A stretch of 64,000 nt of DNA from Sphaerotilus natans. GTDB taxonomy: Bacteria > Pseudomonadota > Gammaproteobacteria > Burkholderiales > Burkholderiaceae_C. A program made the translations under genes and the position numbers. The stretch lies in contig NZ_FTMZ01000016.1 in the NCBI RefSeq assembly GCF_900156335.1, positions 48,062-112,061 of the forward strand. The letters run 5' to 3'. Below, piece after piece: positions 10,715 through 18,738 of this stretch; the first letter of the stretch is position 1, and each line of letters opens with the position of its first letter. The notes under the pieces were generated by a model. The model was not told where the DNA came from. It saw nothing but the letters and a program-made list of their open reading frames with translations, and did not search any database.

Positions 10715-11197
10715 ATGAAGATCAGCGAACTCGCCCGCGCCACCCGCACGCCGGTGGGCACCATCCGCCACTACGAACGCGAGGGCCTGCTGCCCGAGCC
10801 GCCGCGCCAGCAGGACAACGGCTACCGGCGCTACGGCCCGGCCGATGTCGAGCGGCTGGGCCTGATCCGCCAGGCGCGCGCGCTCGACATGTCGCTGGAC
10901 GAGATCCGCGTGCTGCTGGCGCTGCACGACACGCCGCAGGCGCCGTGCGACGCGGTCAACGCGCTGCTCGACGAACACATCGGCCATGTCAGCGCGCGCA
11001 TCCTGGAGCTGCAGCAGCTCGAGGCGCGGCTGCGCGCGCTGCGCGCTCGCTGCGAGCGCGCCAGCGACGCCGGCCACTGCGGCATCCTCGCCGGGCTGGC
11101 GGCAGGCGACGGCCAGGGCGCCGCGGACGCGACGGGTGCAGCGGGCGTTCACGCCGGCGTGCATGTCGGCGGCTCGCACCGCGGCCACGGGCATTGA
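10715..11197 (+). CDS. cadR: MerR-family Cd(II)/Pb(II)-responsive regulator, CadR type
   Basis: A 160-residue dimeric activator. The N-terminal MerR winged helix (1-70) begins MKISELARATRTPVGTIRHYEREGLLP and is followed by a coiled-coil dimerisation helix. The metal ligands of the CadR/PbrR group are present: C78 in QAPCDA, C113 in ARCE and C122 in GHCGIL. The tail (146-160) is His-rich, HAGVHVGGSHRGHGH, as in Pseudomonas CadR, where it forms an additional metal site. The ATG at 10715 gives the canonical N-terminus. It is divergent from the CDF exporter and should bind the 10653-10673 operator and control it. Confidence 0.92.
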   Translation: MKISELARATRTPVGTIRHYEREGLLPEPPRQQDNGYRRYGPADVERLGLIRQARALDMSLDEIRVLLALHDTPQAPCDAVNALLDEHIGHVSARILELQQLEARLRALRARCERASDAGHCGILAGLAAGDGQGAADATGAAGVHAGVHVGGSHRGHGH

Positions 11198-11290
11198 CCC
11201 GGATCTGACCCGCGGGTGACAGCGCCCGCCCCGCCTGGCGTGTTCTTCTGCGGTCGCCCGGACTGCCCGGACGCTGACGAGGAGACCCCG

Positions 11291-11869
11291 ATGAGCCACG
11301 CCGACACCGATCCCGCCGCCTCTCCGGCCGATTCTCCCGCCGCCACGCTGGCGCGCTGGCTCGACGACGAGCAGCGGGTGCGCGCCACCCTGGGCCCGCC
11401 CGGCGTCGCCCGGCCCGCACAGATCGCGCATCTGAGCGGCATGGAATGGTTCGCCGCGATCAGCCGCGGCGAGCTGCCCTCGGTGCCGATCGGCGCGACG
11501 ATGGACTTCCTGCCGATCGAGTTCGAGCCCGGCCGCTTCGTCTTCCAGGGCCGGCCGGACCTGCGCCACGCCAACCCGATGGGCACCATCCACGGCGGCT
11601 GGATCGCGACGCTGCTGGACTCCTGCGTCGCCTGCGCGGTGCACACGATGCTGCCGGCCGGGCGCGCCTACACCACCGCCGAGCTGAAGATCAGCTATGT
11701 GCGCGCGCTCACGCCGCAGGTCGAGCGGGTGCGCGCCGAGGGCCGGGTGATCCATGCCGGCCGCCAGGCCGGCTTCGCCGAAGGCCGCCTGTTCGGCCCC
11801 GACGGTCGCCTCTACGCGCACGCGACGACGACCTGCATCGTGCTGTCGACCCGCGCGGCGGAGGGCTGA
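11291..11869 (+). CDS. PaaI-family hotdog thioesterase
   Basis: A 192-residue acyl-CoA thioesterase of the PaaI/HGG type. The hotdog helix carries PMGTIHGGWIATLLDSC, the family signature, followed by TTAELKISYVRAL and GRVIHAGRQAGFAEGRL strands. A GAGGAG ribosome site lies just upstream of the ATG at 11291. An N-terminal extension of about 70 residues precedes the fold. The gene is probably cotranscribed with nothing; it faces lutB across a repeat-filled gap. The substrate acyl group is unknown. Confidence 0.85.
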   Translation: MSHADTDPAASPADSPAATLARWLDDEQRVRATLGPPGVARPAQIAHLSGMEWFAAISRGELPSVPIGATMDFLPIEFEPGRFVFQGRPDLRHANPMGTIHGGWIATLLDSCVACAVHTMLPAGRAYTTAELKISYVRALTPQVERVRAEGRVIHAGRQAGFAEGRLFGPDGRLYAHATTTCIVLSTRAAEG

Positions 11870-11884
11870 GATCGCGGCGCATCG

Positions 11885-11990
11885 TGGGTCCTCGCCTTCG
11901 CGAGGATGACGGAGGAAAAGCCGAGGATGGCGGAGGAAAGGCCGAGGATCACGGAGACTCTGCCGTCATGCCCGCGCAGGCGGGCACCCA
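11885..11990. repeat. REP-like inverted pair (BIME-like element)
   Basis: Two 28-bp elements in opposite orientation (11885-11912 and 11963-11990) share TGGGT..CGCCT.CGCG..ATGACGG when one is reverse-complemented. Each holds its own small hairpin (CCTCGC-cttc-GCGAGG; CCCGC-gcag-GCGGG). This matches the dispersed REP-type family GTCAT..CCCGCG..GCGGG..CCCA seen in many proteobacteria. It lies between convergent genes. Confidence 0.7.
11902..11964. repeat. Three tandem 21-bp repeats between the REP elements
   Basis: Three consecutive 21-bp units begin at 11902, 11923 and 11944. Each starts GAGGAT and continues with a variant of ACGGAGG and a final CC. The first overlaps the left REP element. 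The unit may have expanded from the REP arm by slippage. Confidence 0.7.
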
Positions 11991-12030
11991 CGCACGCACC
12001 AACGTGCCGACCCGAGCCCTCACTCAGCCC

Positions 12031-13497
12031 TCAGCGTTCGTCCTTCAGCCGCTCGCGCAGACCCCGCGCCGCCGGCCGCAGCGGCGTGCGGCTCGCGGTC
12101 CAGCCGGCCTGCCACGGCGGCGTGAAGCCGCGCAGCCGATGCGCCATGCCAGTCAGCGTGCCGTAGAGGCCCGGACTGGCGTTGACCTTCGCCCAGGCCT
12201 TCCAGGCCAGCGCCTCCTTCCAGTCCTTCGCGCTGGCCTGGCCGGCCAGCGGCGCGTGGCCCGGCTCGGCATCGTGCTTGGCGGCGTGGCGCAGCTGCAT
12301 CAGCAGCTCGGGGATCGGAATGCCGACCGGACAGACCTCGGCGCAGGCGCCGCACAGGCTGCTGGCGGTGGGCAGGTCCTGCGTCGGCTCCAGCCCGAGC
12401 AGGTGCGGCGAGATGATCGAGCCGATCGGCCCCGGATAGGTCGTGCCGTAGGCCAGGCCGCCGATGCGCGCATAGACCGGGCAGTGGTTCATGCACGCGC
12501 CGCAGCGGATGCACTGCAGCGTCGGGCGGAAGTCGGCATCGCGGTAGGCCTGGGTGCGGCCGTTGTCGAGCAGGACCAGGTGCAGCTCGCGCGGGCCGTC
12601 GAGCTCGCCCTCGCCTTCTGGCCCCCCCTCGCGGCGCGGCCCGGTGATGACGTTGAGGTAGGTCGTGATCGCCTGGCCGGTGGCCGAGCGGGTCAGCAGG
12701 CTGTAGAGCGGCAGCACCTGCTCGAAGGTCTCGACCACCTTCTCCAGGCCGGTGATGGCGATGTGCACGTCGGGCACCGTGGTGCACATGCGCCCGTTGC
12801 CCTCGTTCTCGACCAGCACCAGCGTGCCGGTGTCGGCGACCATGAAGTTCACGCCCGACACCCCGATCGGCGCGTCGCGGAACTGGTCGCGCAGCACGCG
12901 CCGGCCGATGGCGATCAGCGCGTCCACGTCCTCGGTGTAGGGCGTGTCGGGAATCTTGTCCTCGAACAGCGCGGCGATCTGCTGCTTGGTCTTGTGGATC
13001 GCCGGCATGATGATGTGGCTCGGGCGCTCGCCGGCGAGCTGGACGATGTACTCGCCCATGTCGCTCTCCAGGCAGTCGACGCCGTGCTCCGCCATGCGGT
13101 GGTTGAGCTCGATCTCCTCGCTGACCATCGACTTGCCCTTGACCATCGCCCGCGCGCCGTGGCGCTGCGCGATCGCCAGGAAGATGGCGTTGGCGTCCTC
13201 GGGCGTCTGCGCCCAGTGGACGTGCACGCCGCGCGCCGTGAGGTTCGTCTCCAGCCGCTCCAGCAGCTCGGGCAGCTTGGAGAGGCTGTACTGGCGCACC
13301 GCCTCGCCGACGCCGCGCAGCGCCTCGAAGCCGTCGCGGTCGCTGAAGTGGCCGGCGCGCTTGGTCTGCAGGAAGTCCATCGCGCTGCGGAAGCTCGCGC
13401 GCAGGTGGTCGTCATCGACCGCAACGCGGGTATTGGCCTTGAACTGGCGCGGATCGACGAAGGTCAGCGGGGCTTCATGGGCGTGGGCAGCGGTCAT
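12031..13497 (-). CDS. lutB: Lactate utilisation iron-sulfur protein LutB
   Basis: A 488-residue subunit of the LutABC complex, which oxidises L-lactate to pyruvate in the cytoplasm. The N-terminal two thirds is the LUD domain, with VKGKSMVSEEIELNH and VADTGTLVLVENEGN. Two ferredoxin-like [4Fe-4S] motifs follow, CIRCGACMNHCPVY and CGACAEVCPVG. A C-terminal stretch after IPIPELLMQLR is typical. An in-frame open frame continues far upstream through lutC, but ATG 13497 fits the family and overlaps the lutC stop by 4 nt (ATGA). Last gene of lutA-lutC-lutB; the order differs from the Bacillus ABC order. Confidence 0.93.
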   Translation of the reverse strand: MTAAHAHEAPLTFVDPRQFKANTRVAVDDDHLRASFRSAMDFLQTKRAGHFSDRDGFEALRGVGEAVRQYSLSKLPELLERLETNLTARGVHVHWAQTPEDANAIFLAIAQRHGARAMVKGKSMVSEEIELNHRMAEHGVDCLESDMGEYIVQLAGERPSHIIMPAIHKTKQQIAALFEDKIPDTPYTEDVDALIAIGRRVLRDQFRDAPIGVSGVNFMVADTGTLVLVENEGNGRMCTTVPDVHIAITGLEKVVETFEQVLPLYSLLTRSATGQAITTYLNVITGPRREGGPEGEGELDGPRELHLVLLDNGRTQAYRDADFRPTLQCIRCGACMNHCPVYARIGGLAYGTTYPGPIGSIISPHLLGLEPTQDLPTASSLCGACAEVCPVGIPIPELLMQLRHAAKHDAEPGHAPLAGQASAKDWKEALAWKAWAKVNASPGLYGTLTGMAHRLRGFTPPWQAGWTASRTPLRPAARGLRERLKDER

Positions 13498-14222
13498 GGC
13501 GAGACCTCCAGGTCGTTGACGAGCACGATCACCAGCGCCTTCGGGCCATGCGCGCCGAAGGCCAGCACCTGCTGGATGTCGGCGGTCTTGGACGGGCCGG
13601 TGACCAGCACCAGATTGGTCGGCATGCCGGTGGCGGCCAGGTCCTGCGCGGCAATCGCCGCGGGCAGGCTGGCGAACAGATCGCTGGCGCGCAGCACCGC
13701 CACATGCAGCGGCGGCACCAGCGACAGCGTGCGCGGCTCGGCCGGCCCTGGGCGCAGCACCAGCGTGCCGGTGTCGGCGATGCCGGCGCGCGCGGTGGTC
13801 AGGCCGGCGTCGATGCGGTCGAACAGCTCGGTCTTCCAGCGCTCCAGCGGCCGGTCGAAGCGGCAGGTCTCGACCTCGGCCAGCGCCGCCGCGAAGCCGG
13901 GATCGGCGGCCGGCCCGCGGCCGATGGCCACGCGGCGCGCGCCGTGCTCGGCCAGCACCGCGCGCACCACTGCCGGCCAGTCGGCGGGCGTGGCGTGGCA
14001 CACGTCGGCGCGCCAGCCGCGCGCGGCGGCCTCGAACGGAGCGATCAGCGTGGCCGGATCGATGCGCGCGCCCAGGCGCCCGCGGCCGAACGGCCCGGCG
14101 TGATAGGCCGCCAGCGGCGGCACGGGCAACGGCTGCGACGGCGCGCTCTGGCGCAGCCGGGCGAGGATGGCGCCACGGGCGGCGCCGGTGTCCGGCAGGG
14201 GCTGGGACGGGGTCGTGCTCAT
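13494..14222 (-). CDS. lutC: Lactate utilisation protein LutC
   Basis: A 242-residue LUD-domain protein, the third partner of the LutABC lactate oxidase. The conserved GIADTGTLVLRPGPAEPR and LVTGPSKTADIQQ segments match LutC, where the latter corresponds to the SRTADIE signature. The N-terminal part ILARLRQSAP is the usual opening helix. It lies between lutA and lutB and is coupled to lutB by a 4-nt overlap. The start at 14222 is the most upstream ATG that does not enter lutA. Confidence 0.92.
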   Translation of the reverse strand: MSTTPSQPLPDTGAARGAILARLRQSAPSQPLPVPPLAAYHAGPFGRGRLGARIDPATLIAPFEAAARGWRADVCHATPADWPAVVRAVLAEHGARRVAIGRGPAADPGFAAALAEVETCRFDRPLERWKTELFDRIDAGLTTARAGIADTGTLVLRPGPAEPRTLSLVPPLHVAVLRASDLFASLPAAIAAQDLAATGMPTNLVLVTGPSKTADIQQVLAFGAHGPKALVIVLVNDLEVSP

Positions 14223-14239
14223 GGATCGGGGCTCCGGGT

Positions 14240-15031
14240 TCAGTCGGTGACCTGCTGCGCCGCGCCCGGCAGGCCCAGGCGCTCGCGCAGGAAGCTGCCG
14301 ATGTGCACGCAGCGCGGCTCGCCGGCGGCGCAGCCGCCGCGCTTCTGGGCAGCGTGGTGCAGGTTGAGCAGGCAGCCGCAGTCGGCGCTGACGATGACCT
14401 CGGCACCGGTGGCGCGCACGCTCGCCAGCTTGTCCTCGACCATCGCGCCCGAGATCGCCGGATGGCGCGCCGAGAAGGTGCCGCCGAAGCCGCAGCACTC
14501 GGCCTCGCGCGCCTGCGCCACCACCTCGACGCCGGGCAGCGCGTCCAGCAGCGCGCGGCTGGGCACCTGCACGCCCATCTCGCGCCGCGCCGAGCACGAG
14601 GTGTGCAGCGCCACCTTCACCGGCCGGCTGGACGGCGCCGCCGCCAGCCGCGCGCCCAGGCCCAGCACGTCGCGCACGAAGGTGCTGAACTCGACCACCC
14701 GCGCGCCGATGTCGCGCGCCTTCGCCAGCCGCCCGGAATCGTCAGCGAACAGCCGCGGCCAGTGGTGCACCATCATCCCGGCGCACGAGCCCGAGGGCAC
14801 GACGATCGGCCAGGCCTCGGGGAACAGGTCGAGCTGGGCTGCCGCGACGGTGCGCGCCTCGTCGGTGTAGCCGCTGGTGTAGGCCGGCTGGCCGCAGCAG
14901 CTCTGCGCCTGCGGAAACTCGACCCGCAGGCCGGCGTCGCGCAGCAGCGCGATGGCGTCCATGCCGGCCTGCGGCGCCATCAGGTCGACGACGCAGGTGG
15001 CGAAGAAATAGACGGAAGAAGGCTTGGGCAT
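14240..15031 (-). CDS. lutA: Lactate utilisation protein LutA (CCG-domain protein)
   Basis: A 263-residue protein with two cysteine-rich CCG domains, the first with SCCGQPAYTSGY near 44-55 and the second with ECCGFGGTFSARHP. It resembles the C-terminal half of GlcF and heterodisulfide reductase HdrB, and in LutABC it likely passes electrons from lactate. The first residues MPKPSSVYFFATCVVD contain the typical opening Cys. It is the first gene of lutACB and is divergent from the FadR-type regulator. Confidence 0.93.
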   Translation of the reverse strand: MPKPSSVYFFATCVVDLMAPQAGMDAIALLRDAGLRVEFPQAQSCCGQPAYTSGYTDEARTVAAAQLDLFPEAWPIVVPSGSCAGMMVHHWPRLFADDSGRLAKARDIGARVVEFSTFVRDVLGLGARLAAAPSSRPVKVALHTSCSARREMGVQVPSRALLDALPGVEVVAQAREAECCGFGGTFSARHPAISGAMVEDKLASVRATGAEVIVSADCGCLLNLHHAAQKRGGCAAGEPRCVHIGSFLRERLGLPGAAQQVTD

Positions 15032-15106
15032 GGCGGTCGGGCGGCGGCGGATCCGGTGGGGCGCAGGGGAAGCCGATGATGCGCGTGCGCCCGTCAGGGC
15101 CTACAG

Positions 15107-15117
15107 TGGTCAGACCA
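15107..15117. promoter_or_regulatory. FadR/LldR-type operator in the lutA-regulator gap
   Basis: TGGTCAGACCA matches the FadR-subfamily consensus TnGTnnnACnA exactly and is an 11-bp palindrome. It lies between divergent lutA (start 15031) and the regulator (start 15136), next to a TACAGT -10-like hexamer at 15102-15107, so binding could control both directions. Confidence 0.75.
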
Positions 15118-15135
15118 ATTCCCGATCACGTTCCG

Positions 15136-15858
15136 ATGAAGCACGCCCTCGCCGCCCGTCTGCCCGACCAGCTCGCCTCGCGCCTGGAGCGCGCCATCCT
15201 GGCCGGCGAGCACCGCCCGGGCGAGCGCCTGCCGCCCGAGCGCGACTGGGCGGCGCGGCTGGGCGTGTCGCGCGCGGCGCTGCGCGAGGCGCTCGGGCAG
15301 CTGGCCGAGCGCGGGCTGGTGATCCGCCGCCACGGCGCGGGCACCTTCGTCAGCGATCAGCCCGACGCGCGCCGCGCCGACGCCTGGACGCAGCTGCTGC
15401 AGCGCCAGCCGCTGATGCAGGCCGACCTGCTGGAATTCCGCGACATGCTCGAGGCGCGCTGCGCCGAGCTGGCCGCCGAGCGCGCCGACGAGAGCGACCG
15501 GGCGCGGCTGGCGGCCTGCCACGCGGCGGTGGCCGCGGCCTACGCCGGCCGCGACCGCCCGGCGCAGGTGCGCGCCGACGTGGCCTTCCACCGCGCCATC
15601 GCCGACGCGACCCGCAACCCCGTCTTCTCCTACCTGGTGGCGACGCTGCTGGCGCTGCTGCACGAGCATGTGAACCTCAGCATCGCCGACCTGGCGCCGG
15701 ACTCGGACGAGGCGCGTGCGCTGGCCGCGCAGCACGAGGCGCTGTGGCGCCGCATCGAGGCGCGTGATCCGGCCGGCGCCGCCCAGGCGGCGCGCCGCCA
15801 CATCGACTTCGTGCGCCAGCGCTGGCAGCGCGCGCTGGACGACGCCAGCGCCCGCTGA
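15136..15858 (+). CDS. FadR/LldR-family GntR regulator of lactate genes
   Basis: A 240-residue regulator. The N-terminal GntR winged helix has ERDWAARLGVSRAALREALGQLAERGLVIRRHGAGTFV when its parts are read in order. The C-terminal all-helical FCD domain carries the metal-site residues D..R in LLEFRDMLEARCAELAA, then DVAFHRAIADATRNPV and HEALWRRIEARDP. FCD regulators of this kind bind lactate or related acids. It is divergent from lutACB and next to a perfect operator, so it is very likely the lactate-responsive repressor. An upstream in-frame ATG at 15076 would include the operator and is less likely. Confidence 0.88.
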   Translation: MKHALAARLPDQLASRLERAILAGEHRPGERLPPERDWAARLGVSRAALREALGQLAERGLVIRRHGAGTFVSDQPDARRADAWTQLLQRQPLMQADLLEFRDMLEARCAELAAERADESDRARLAACHAAVAAAYAGRDRPAQVRADVAFHRAIADATRNPVFSYLVATLLALLHEHVNLSIADLAPDSDEARALAAQHEALWRRIEARDPAGAAQAARRHIDFVRQRWQRALDDASAR

Positions 15859-15869
15859 GCCCGGCTCAG
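15855..15869. terminator. Hairpin built from both stop codons of convergent genes
   Basis: CTGAGC-CCG-GCTCAG is a 6-bp stem in which the left arm contains the regulator TGA and the right arm contains the efflux-gene stop (TCA on the plus strand). No U-tract is present. Confidence 0.45.
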
Positions 15870-17443
15870 TGCGCGCCGCCGGCGTCCACCGCCGCGGCGC
15901 CCGCACGGCGCGGCGGGCGCCGCGTCAGCCAGACCATCGGCACCAGCAGCAGGAAGATCGCCGCCGAGGCCAGGAAGACATCGTCGACCGCCAGCGTGTA
16001 GGCCTGCTGGCTCACCAGCCGGTCGAGCTGCGCCAGCGCCTGCCCCGGCTCCAGACCGCCGGCCTGCATCTGGCGCAGCGCCTCGTCGGCGGCCGGCACG
16101 CCGGGCTGCAGGTGCTCGACCAGCTCGGCGTGATGGGTGATCGCGCGGTCCTGCCACAGCGTCGTCGCCACCGAGGTGCCCATCGCGCCGGCGGTGATGC
16201 GCACGAAGTTCGACAGCCCCGCAGCCGAGGGCACCTTGGCCGGCGGCAGCCCGGCCAGCGTCAGCGTCGTCAGCGGAATGAAGAAGAAGGACAGCGCCGC
16301 GCCCTGGATCAGCGTCGGGATCAGGATCGAGGTGAAGTCGTTGCCGGTGGTGAAGCGGCTGCGCATCCACAGCACCAGCGCGAACAGCAGGAAGGCGCCG
16401 GTGGCCATGCGGCGCGGATCCCACTCGGCCACCTTCTTGCCCACCAGCGGCGTCAGCAGGATGGCCAGCAGCCCCACCGGCGCCATCGCCATGCCGGCCC
16501 AGGTCGCGGTGTAGCCCATCCACTGCTGCAGCCACATCGGCAGCAGCACGACATTGCCGAAGAACAGCCCGTAGGCCACCGACAGCGTCAGCGACCCCCA
16601 CAGGAAGTTGCGCCCGGTGAACAGCCGCAGGTCGACGATCGGATGCGCCTCGGTCAGCTCCCAGGCCAGGAAGAAGGCGAAGCCCAGCACCGCCACCACC
16701 GCCAGCGCGATCACCTCGCCCGAGTGGAACCAGTCGAGCTCGTGGCCCTTGTCGAGCATGAGCTGCAGCGCGCCGACCCAGATCACCAGCAGCGCCAGCC
16801 CGACGCTGTCGATCGGCAGCCGGCGCGTGGGCGTCTCGCGGCGGCGGTAGATGCGCCAGGTGATGCCCGCCGCCAGCAGGCCGAAGGGCACGTTGATGTA
16901 GAAGATCCACGCCCAGTGGATGTGGTCGGTGATCCAGCCGCCCAGCAGCGGCCCGACCACCGGCGCCACCAGCGTCGTCATGCCCCACAGCGCCAGCGCG
17001 GTGCCGGCCTTGGCGGCGGGGTAGCTCGACAGCAGCAGCGTCTGCGACAGCGGGATCATCGGCCCGGCCACCAGGCCCTGCAGCACGCGGAAGGCGATCA
17101 GCAGCTCCAGCGTCGGCGCAAAGCCGCACAGCCACGAGGCCAGCACGAACAGCATCACGCTCCAGGTGAAGAGCCGCACCGCGCCGAAGCGCTGCGTCAG
17201 CCAGCCGGTCAGCGGCACCGAGATCGCGTTGGCCACGCCGAAGCTGGTGATGACCCAGGTGCCCTGCGACGGGCTCACGCCCAGGTCGCCGGCGATCGCC
17301 GGCAGCGACACGTTGGCGATCGAGGAGTCGAGCACGTTCATGAAGGTCGCCAGCGACAGCGCCAGCGTGCCCATCGCCAGCGCGCCACCCGAGAGCGGAG
17401 CGGGAGCCGCGGCGCCGCTCGCGCCGGCCGGCGCCGCGCTCAT
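15866..17443 (-). CDS. emrB: MFS multidrug transporter, DHA2/EmrB family
   Basis: A 525-residue inner-membrane drug/H+ antiporter with about 14 helices. The DHA2 signature is present near the N-terminus (LDSSIANVSLPAIAGDLG), with GWLTQRFGAVRLF as the loop 2-3 motif and GPLLGGWITDHIHWAWIFYINVPFG as motif C, read in parts. It works with an EmrA-type adaptor and an outer-membrane channel, which are both encoded upstream in the same operon. The ATG at 17443 overlaps the adaptor stop by 4 nt. The open frame continues far upstream but only as a shadow of emrA. Substrates are unknown. Confidence 0.93.
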   Translation of the reverse strand: MSAAPAGASGAAAPAPLSGGALAMGTLALSLATFMNVLDSSIANVSLPAIAGDLGVSPSQGTWVITSFGVANAISVPLTGWLTQRFGAVRLFTWSVMLFVLASWLCGFAPTLELLIAFRVLQGLVAGPMIPLSQTLLLSSYPAAKAGTALALWGMTTLVAPVVGPLLGGWITDHIHWAWIFYINVPFGLLAAGITWRIYRRRETPTRRLPIDSVGLALLVIWVGALQLMLDKGHELDWFHSGEVIALAVVAVLGFAFFLAWELTEAHPIVDLRLFTGRNFLWGSLTLSVAYGLFFGNVVLLPMWLQQWMGYTATWAGMAMAPVGLLAILLTPLVGKKVAEWDPRRMATGAFLLFALVLWMRSRFTTGNDFTSILIPTLIQGAALSFFFIPLTTLTLAGLPPAKVPSAAGLSNFVRITAGAMGTSVATTLWQDRAITHHAELVEHLQPGVPAADEALRQMQAGGLEPGQALAQLDRLVSQQAYTLAVDDVFLASAAIFLLLVPMVWLTRRPPRRAGAAAVDAGGAH

Positions 17444-18738
17444 GCGCTCGGGCTCCGCAGCGGCGCCAGCGTCAGCGGACGCGCCGCCGGGCGCGAGGCG
17501 GCCACGCCAGGCAGCGCCGCGCCGCGGTGGGCGGCGATGATGCGCTGCACGTCGGCCTCGGCCTCGCGGTCCAGGTCGTCGTAGACGCGGGTGCGGTCCT
17601 CGGGGCGGGCGGGCGCGCTGACCGGCGCCAGCACCGCGCCGTCCTGCTTCTCGACATCGACGGTCACGTTCATCGACAGGCCCACGCGCAGCGGGTGCGC
17701 GGCGACTTCCTTCGGATCGAGCTCGATGCGCACCGGCACGCGCTGCACCACCTTGATCCAGTTGCCGGTGGCGTTCTGCGCCGGCAGCAGCGAGAAGGCC
17801 GCACCGGTGCCCGCCCCCAGGCCGGCGACCCGGCCGTGGTAGACCACCTGGCTGCCGTAGACATCGGCCACCAGCTCGGCCGGCTGGCCGATGCGCAGAT
17901 TGCGCAGCTGGCCTTCCTTGAAGTTGGCATCGACCCAGACGCCGGCCAGATCGACCACCGACATCACCGGCGCGCCGGCCTGCAGGCGCTGGCCGAGCTG
18001 CACGCTGCGGCGCGCGACATGGCCGTCCAGCGGCGCCGGCAGCTCGGTGCGGCGCAGCGCGATCCAGGCCTCGCGGACCTTGGCGGCGGCGCGCTGCACC
18101 TGCGGCAGCGTCTCGATCGGGCCGCCCTCGACCAGCACGCCGCTGCCGCGCTGCTGCTCGCGCGCCGTGGCCAGCGCGGCGCGGGCCGACTCGACCGCGC
18201 TGCGCGCGGCCGCCAGCTGCGCGGTGGCGTGCTGGAATTCCTCGCGGCCGACCGCGCCGCTGTCGACCAGCCCGGCGCGGCGATCGACATCGGCCTGGGC
18301 GCGCGCCATGTCGGACTGCAGGCGCTTGAGCTCGGCCTCGCGCAGCGTGATCTGCGCCGTGAGCGCGTCGCTGCCGCTGTGGATCTGGCGCACCTCGCGC
18401 ACCGTCTGCGCGAGCTGGGCCTGAGCCTGTTCGAGCGCAAGCCTGGCGTCGGTCGGATCGAGCTTGAGCAGCCTCTGGCCGGCGCGCACATGGTCGGTGT
18501 CGTCGGCCTCGATGGCGACGACGGTGCCGCCGGTCTGCGCGGTGACCTGGACCACGCGGGCCTGGACGTAGGCGTTGTCGGTGCTCTCGCTGTGGCGAGC
18601 CACCAGCGACCACCAGGCGGCGTAGGCGCCGCCGGCCAGCAAGGCCGCGGCGGTGATGCCGATCAGCGCCCGGCGGCGCGTGGCGGGCGCGGCGGCCGGT
18701 GCGGCCGCGGCGGGAGAGACGGGAGGTTGGCTGCTCAT
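17440..18738 (-). CDS. emrA: EmrA/HlyD-family periplasmic adaptor
   Basis: A 432-residue membrane-fusion protein. One N-terminal helix (about 24-46) anchors it in the inner membrane. The first half of a barrel-sandwich domain begins STDNAYVQARVVQVTAQTGG, followed by a long alpha-helical hairpin (about 95-205, rich in Ala, Gln and Arg). The second half has APLDGHVARRSVQLGQRLQAG and VDANFKEGQLRNLRIGQPA, as in EmrA. It links the EmrB-type pump to the outer-membrane channel. The stop/start pairs overlap on both sides (ATGA). Confidence 0.93.
   Translation of the reverse strand: MSSQPPVSPAAAAPAAAPATRRRALIGITAAALLAGGAYAAWWSLVARHSESTDNAYVQARVVQVTAQTGGTVVAIEADDTDHVRAGQRLLKLDPTDARLALEQAQAQLAQTVREVRQIHSGSDALTAQITLREAELKRLQSDMARAQADVDRRAGLVDSGAVGREEFQHATAQLAAARSAVESARAALATAREQQRGSGVLVEGGPIETLPQVQRAAAKVREAWIALRRTELPAPLDGHVARRSVQLGQRLQAGAPVMSVVDLAGVWVDANFKEGQLRNLRIGQPAELVADVYGSQVVYHGRVAGLGAGTGAAFSLLPAQNATGNWIKVVQRVPVRIELDPKEVAAHPLRVGLSMNVTVDVEKQDGAVLAPVSAPARPEDRTRVYDDLDREAEADVQRIIAAHRGAALPGVAASRPAARPLTLAPLRSPSA

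Noticed and set aside
12031..14406. A single 791-codon frame spanning lutB and part of lutC.
   Set aside because: The lutB start at 13497 with the ATGA overlap and the family length show that the upstream part is only lutC read in another frame, not a fusion.
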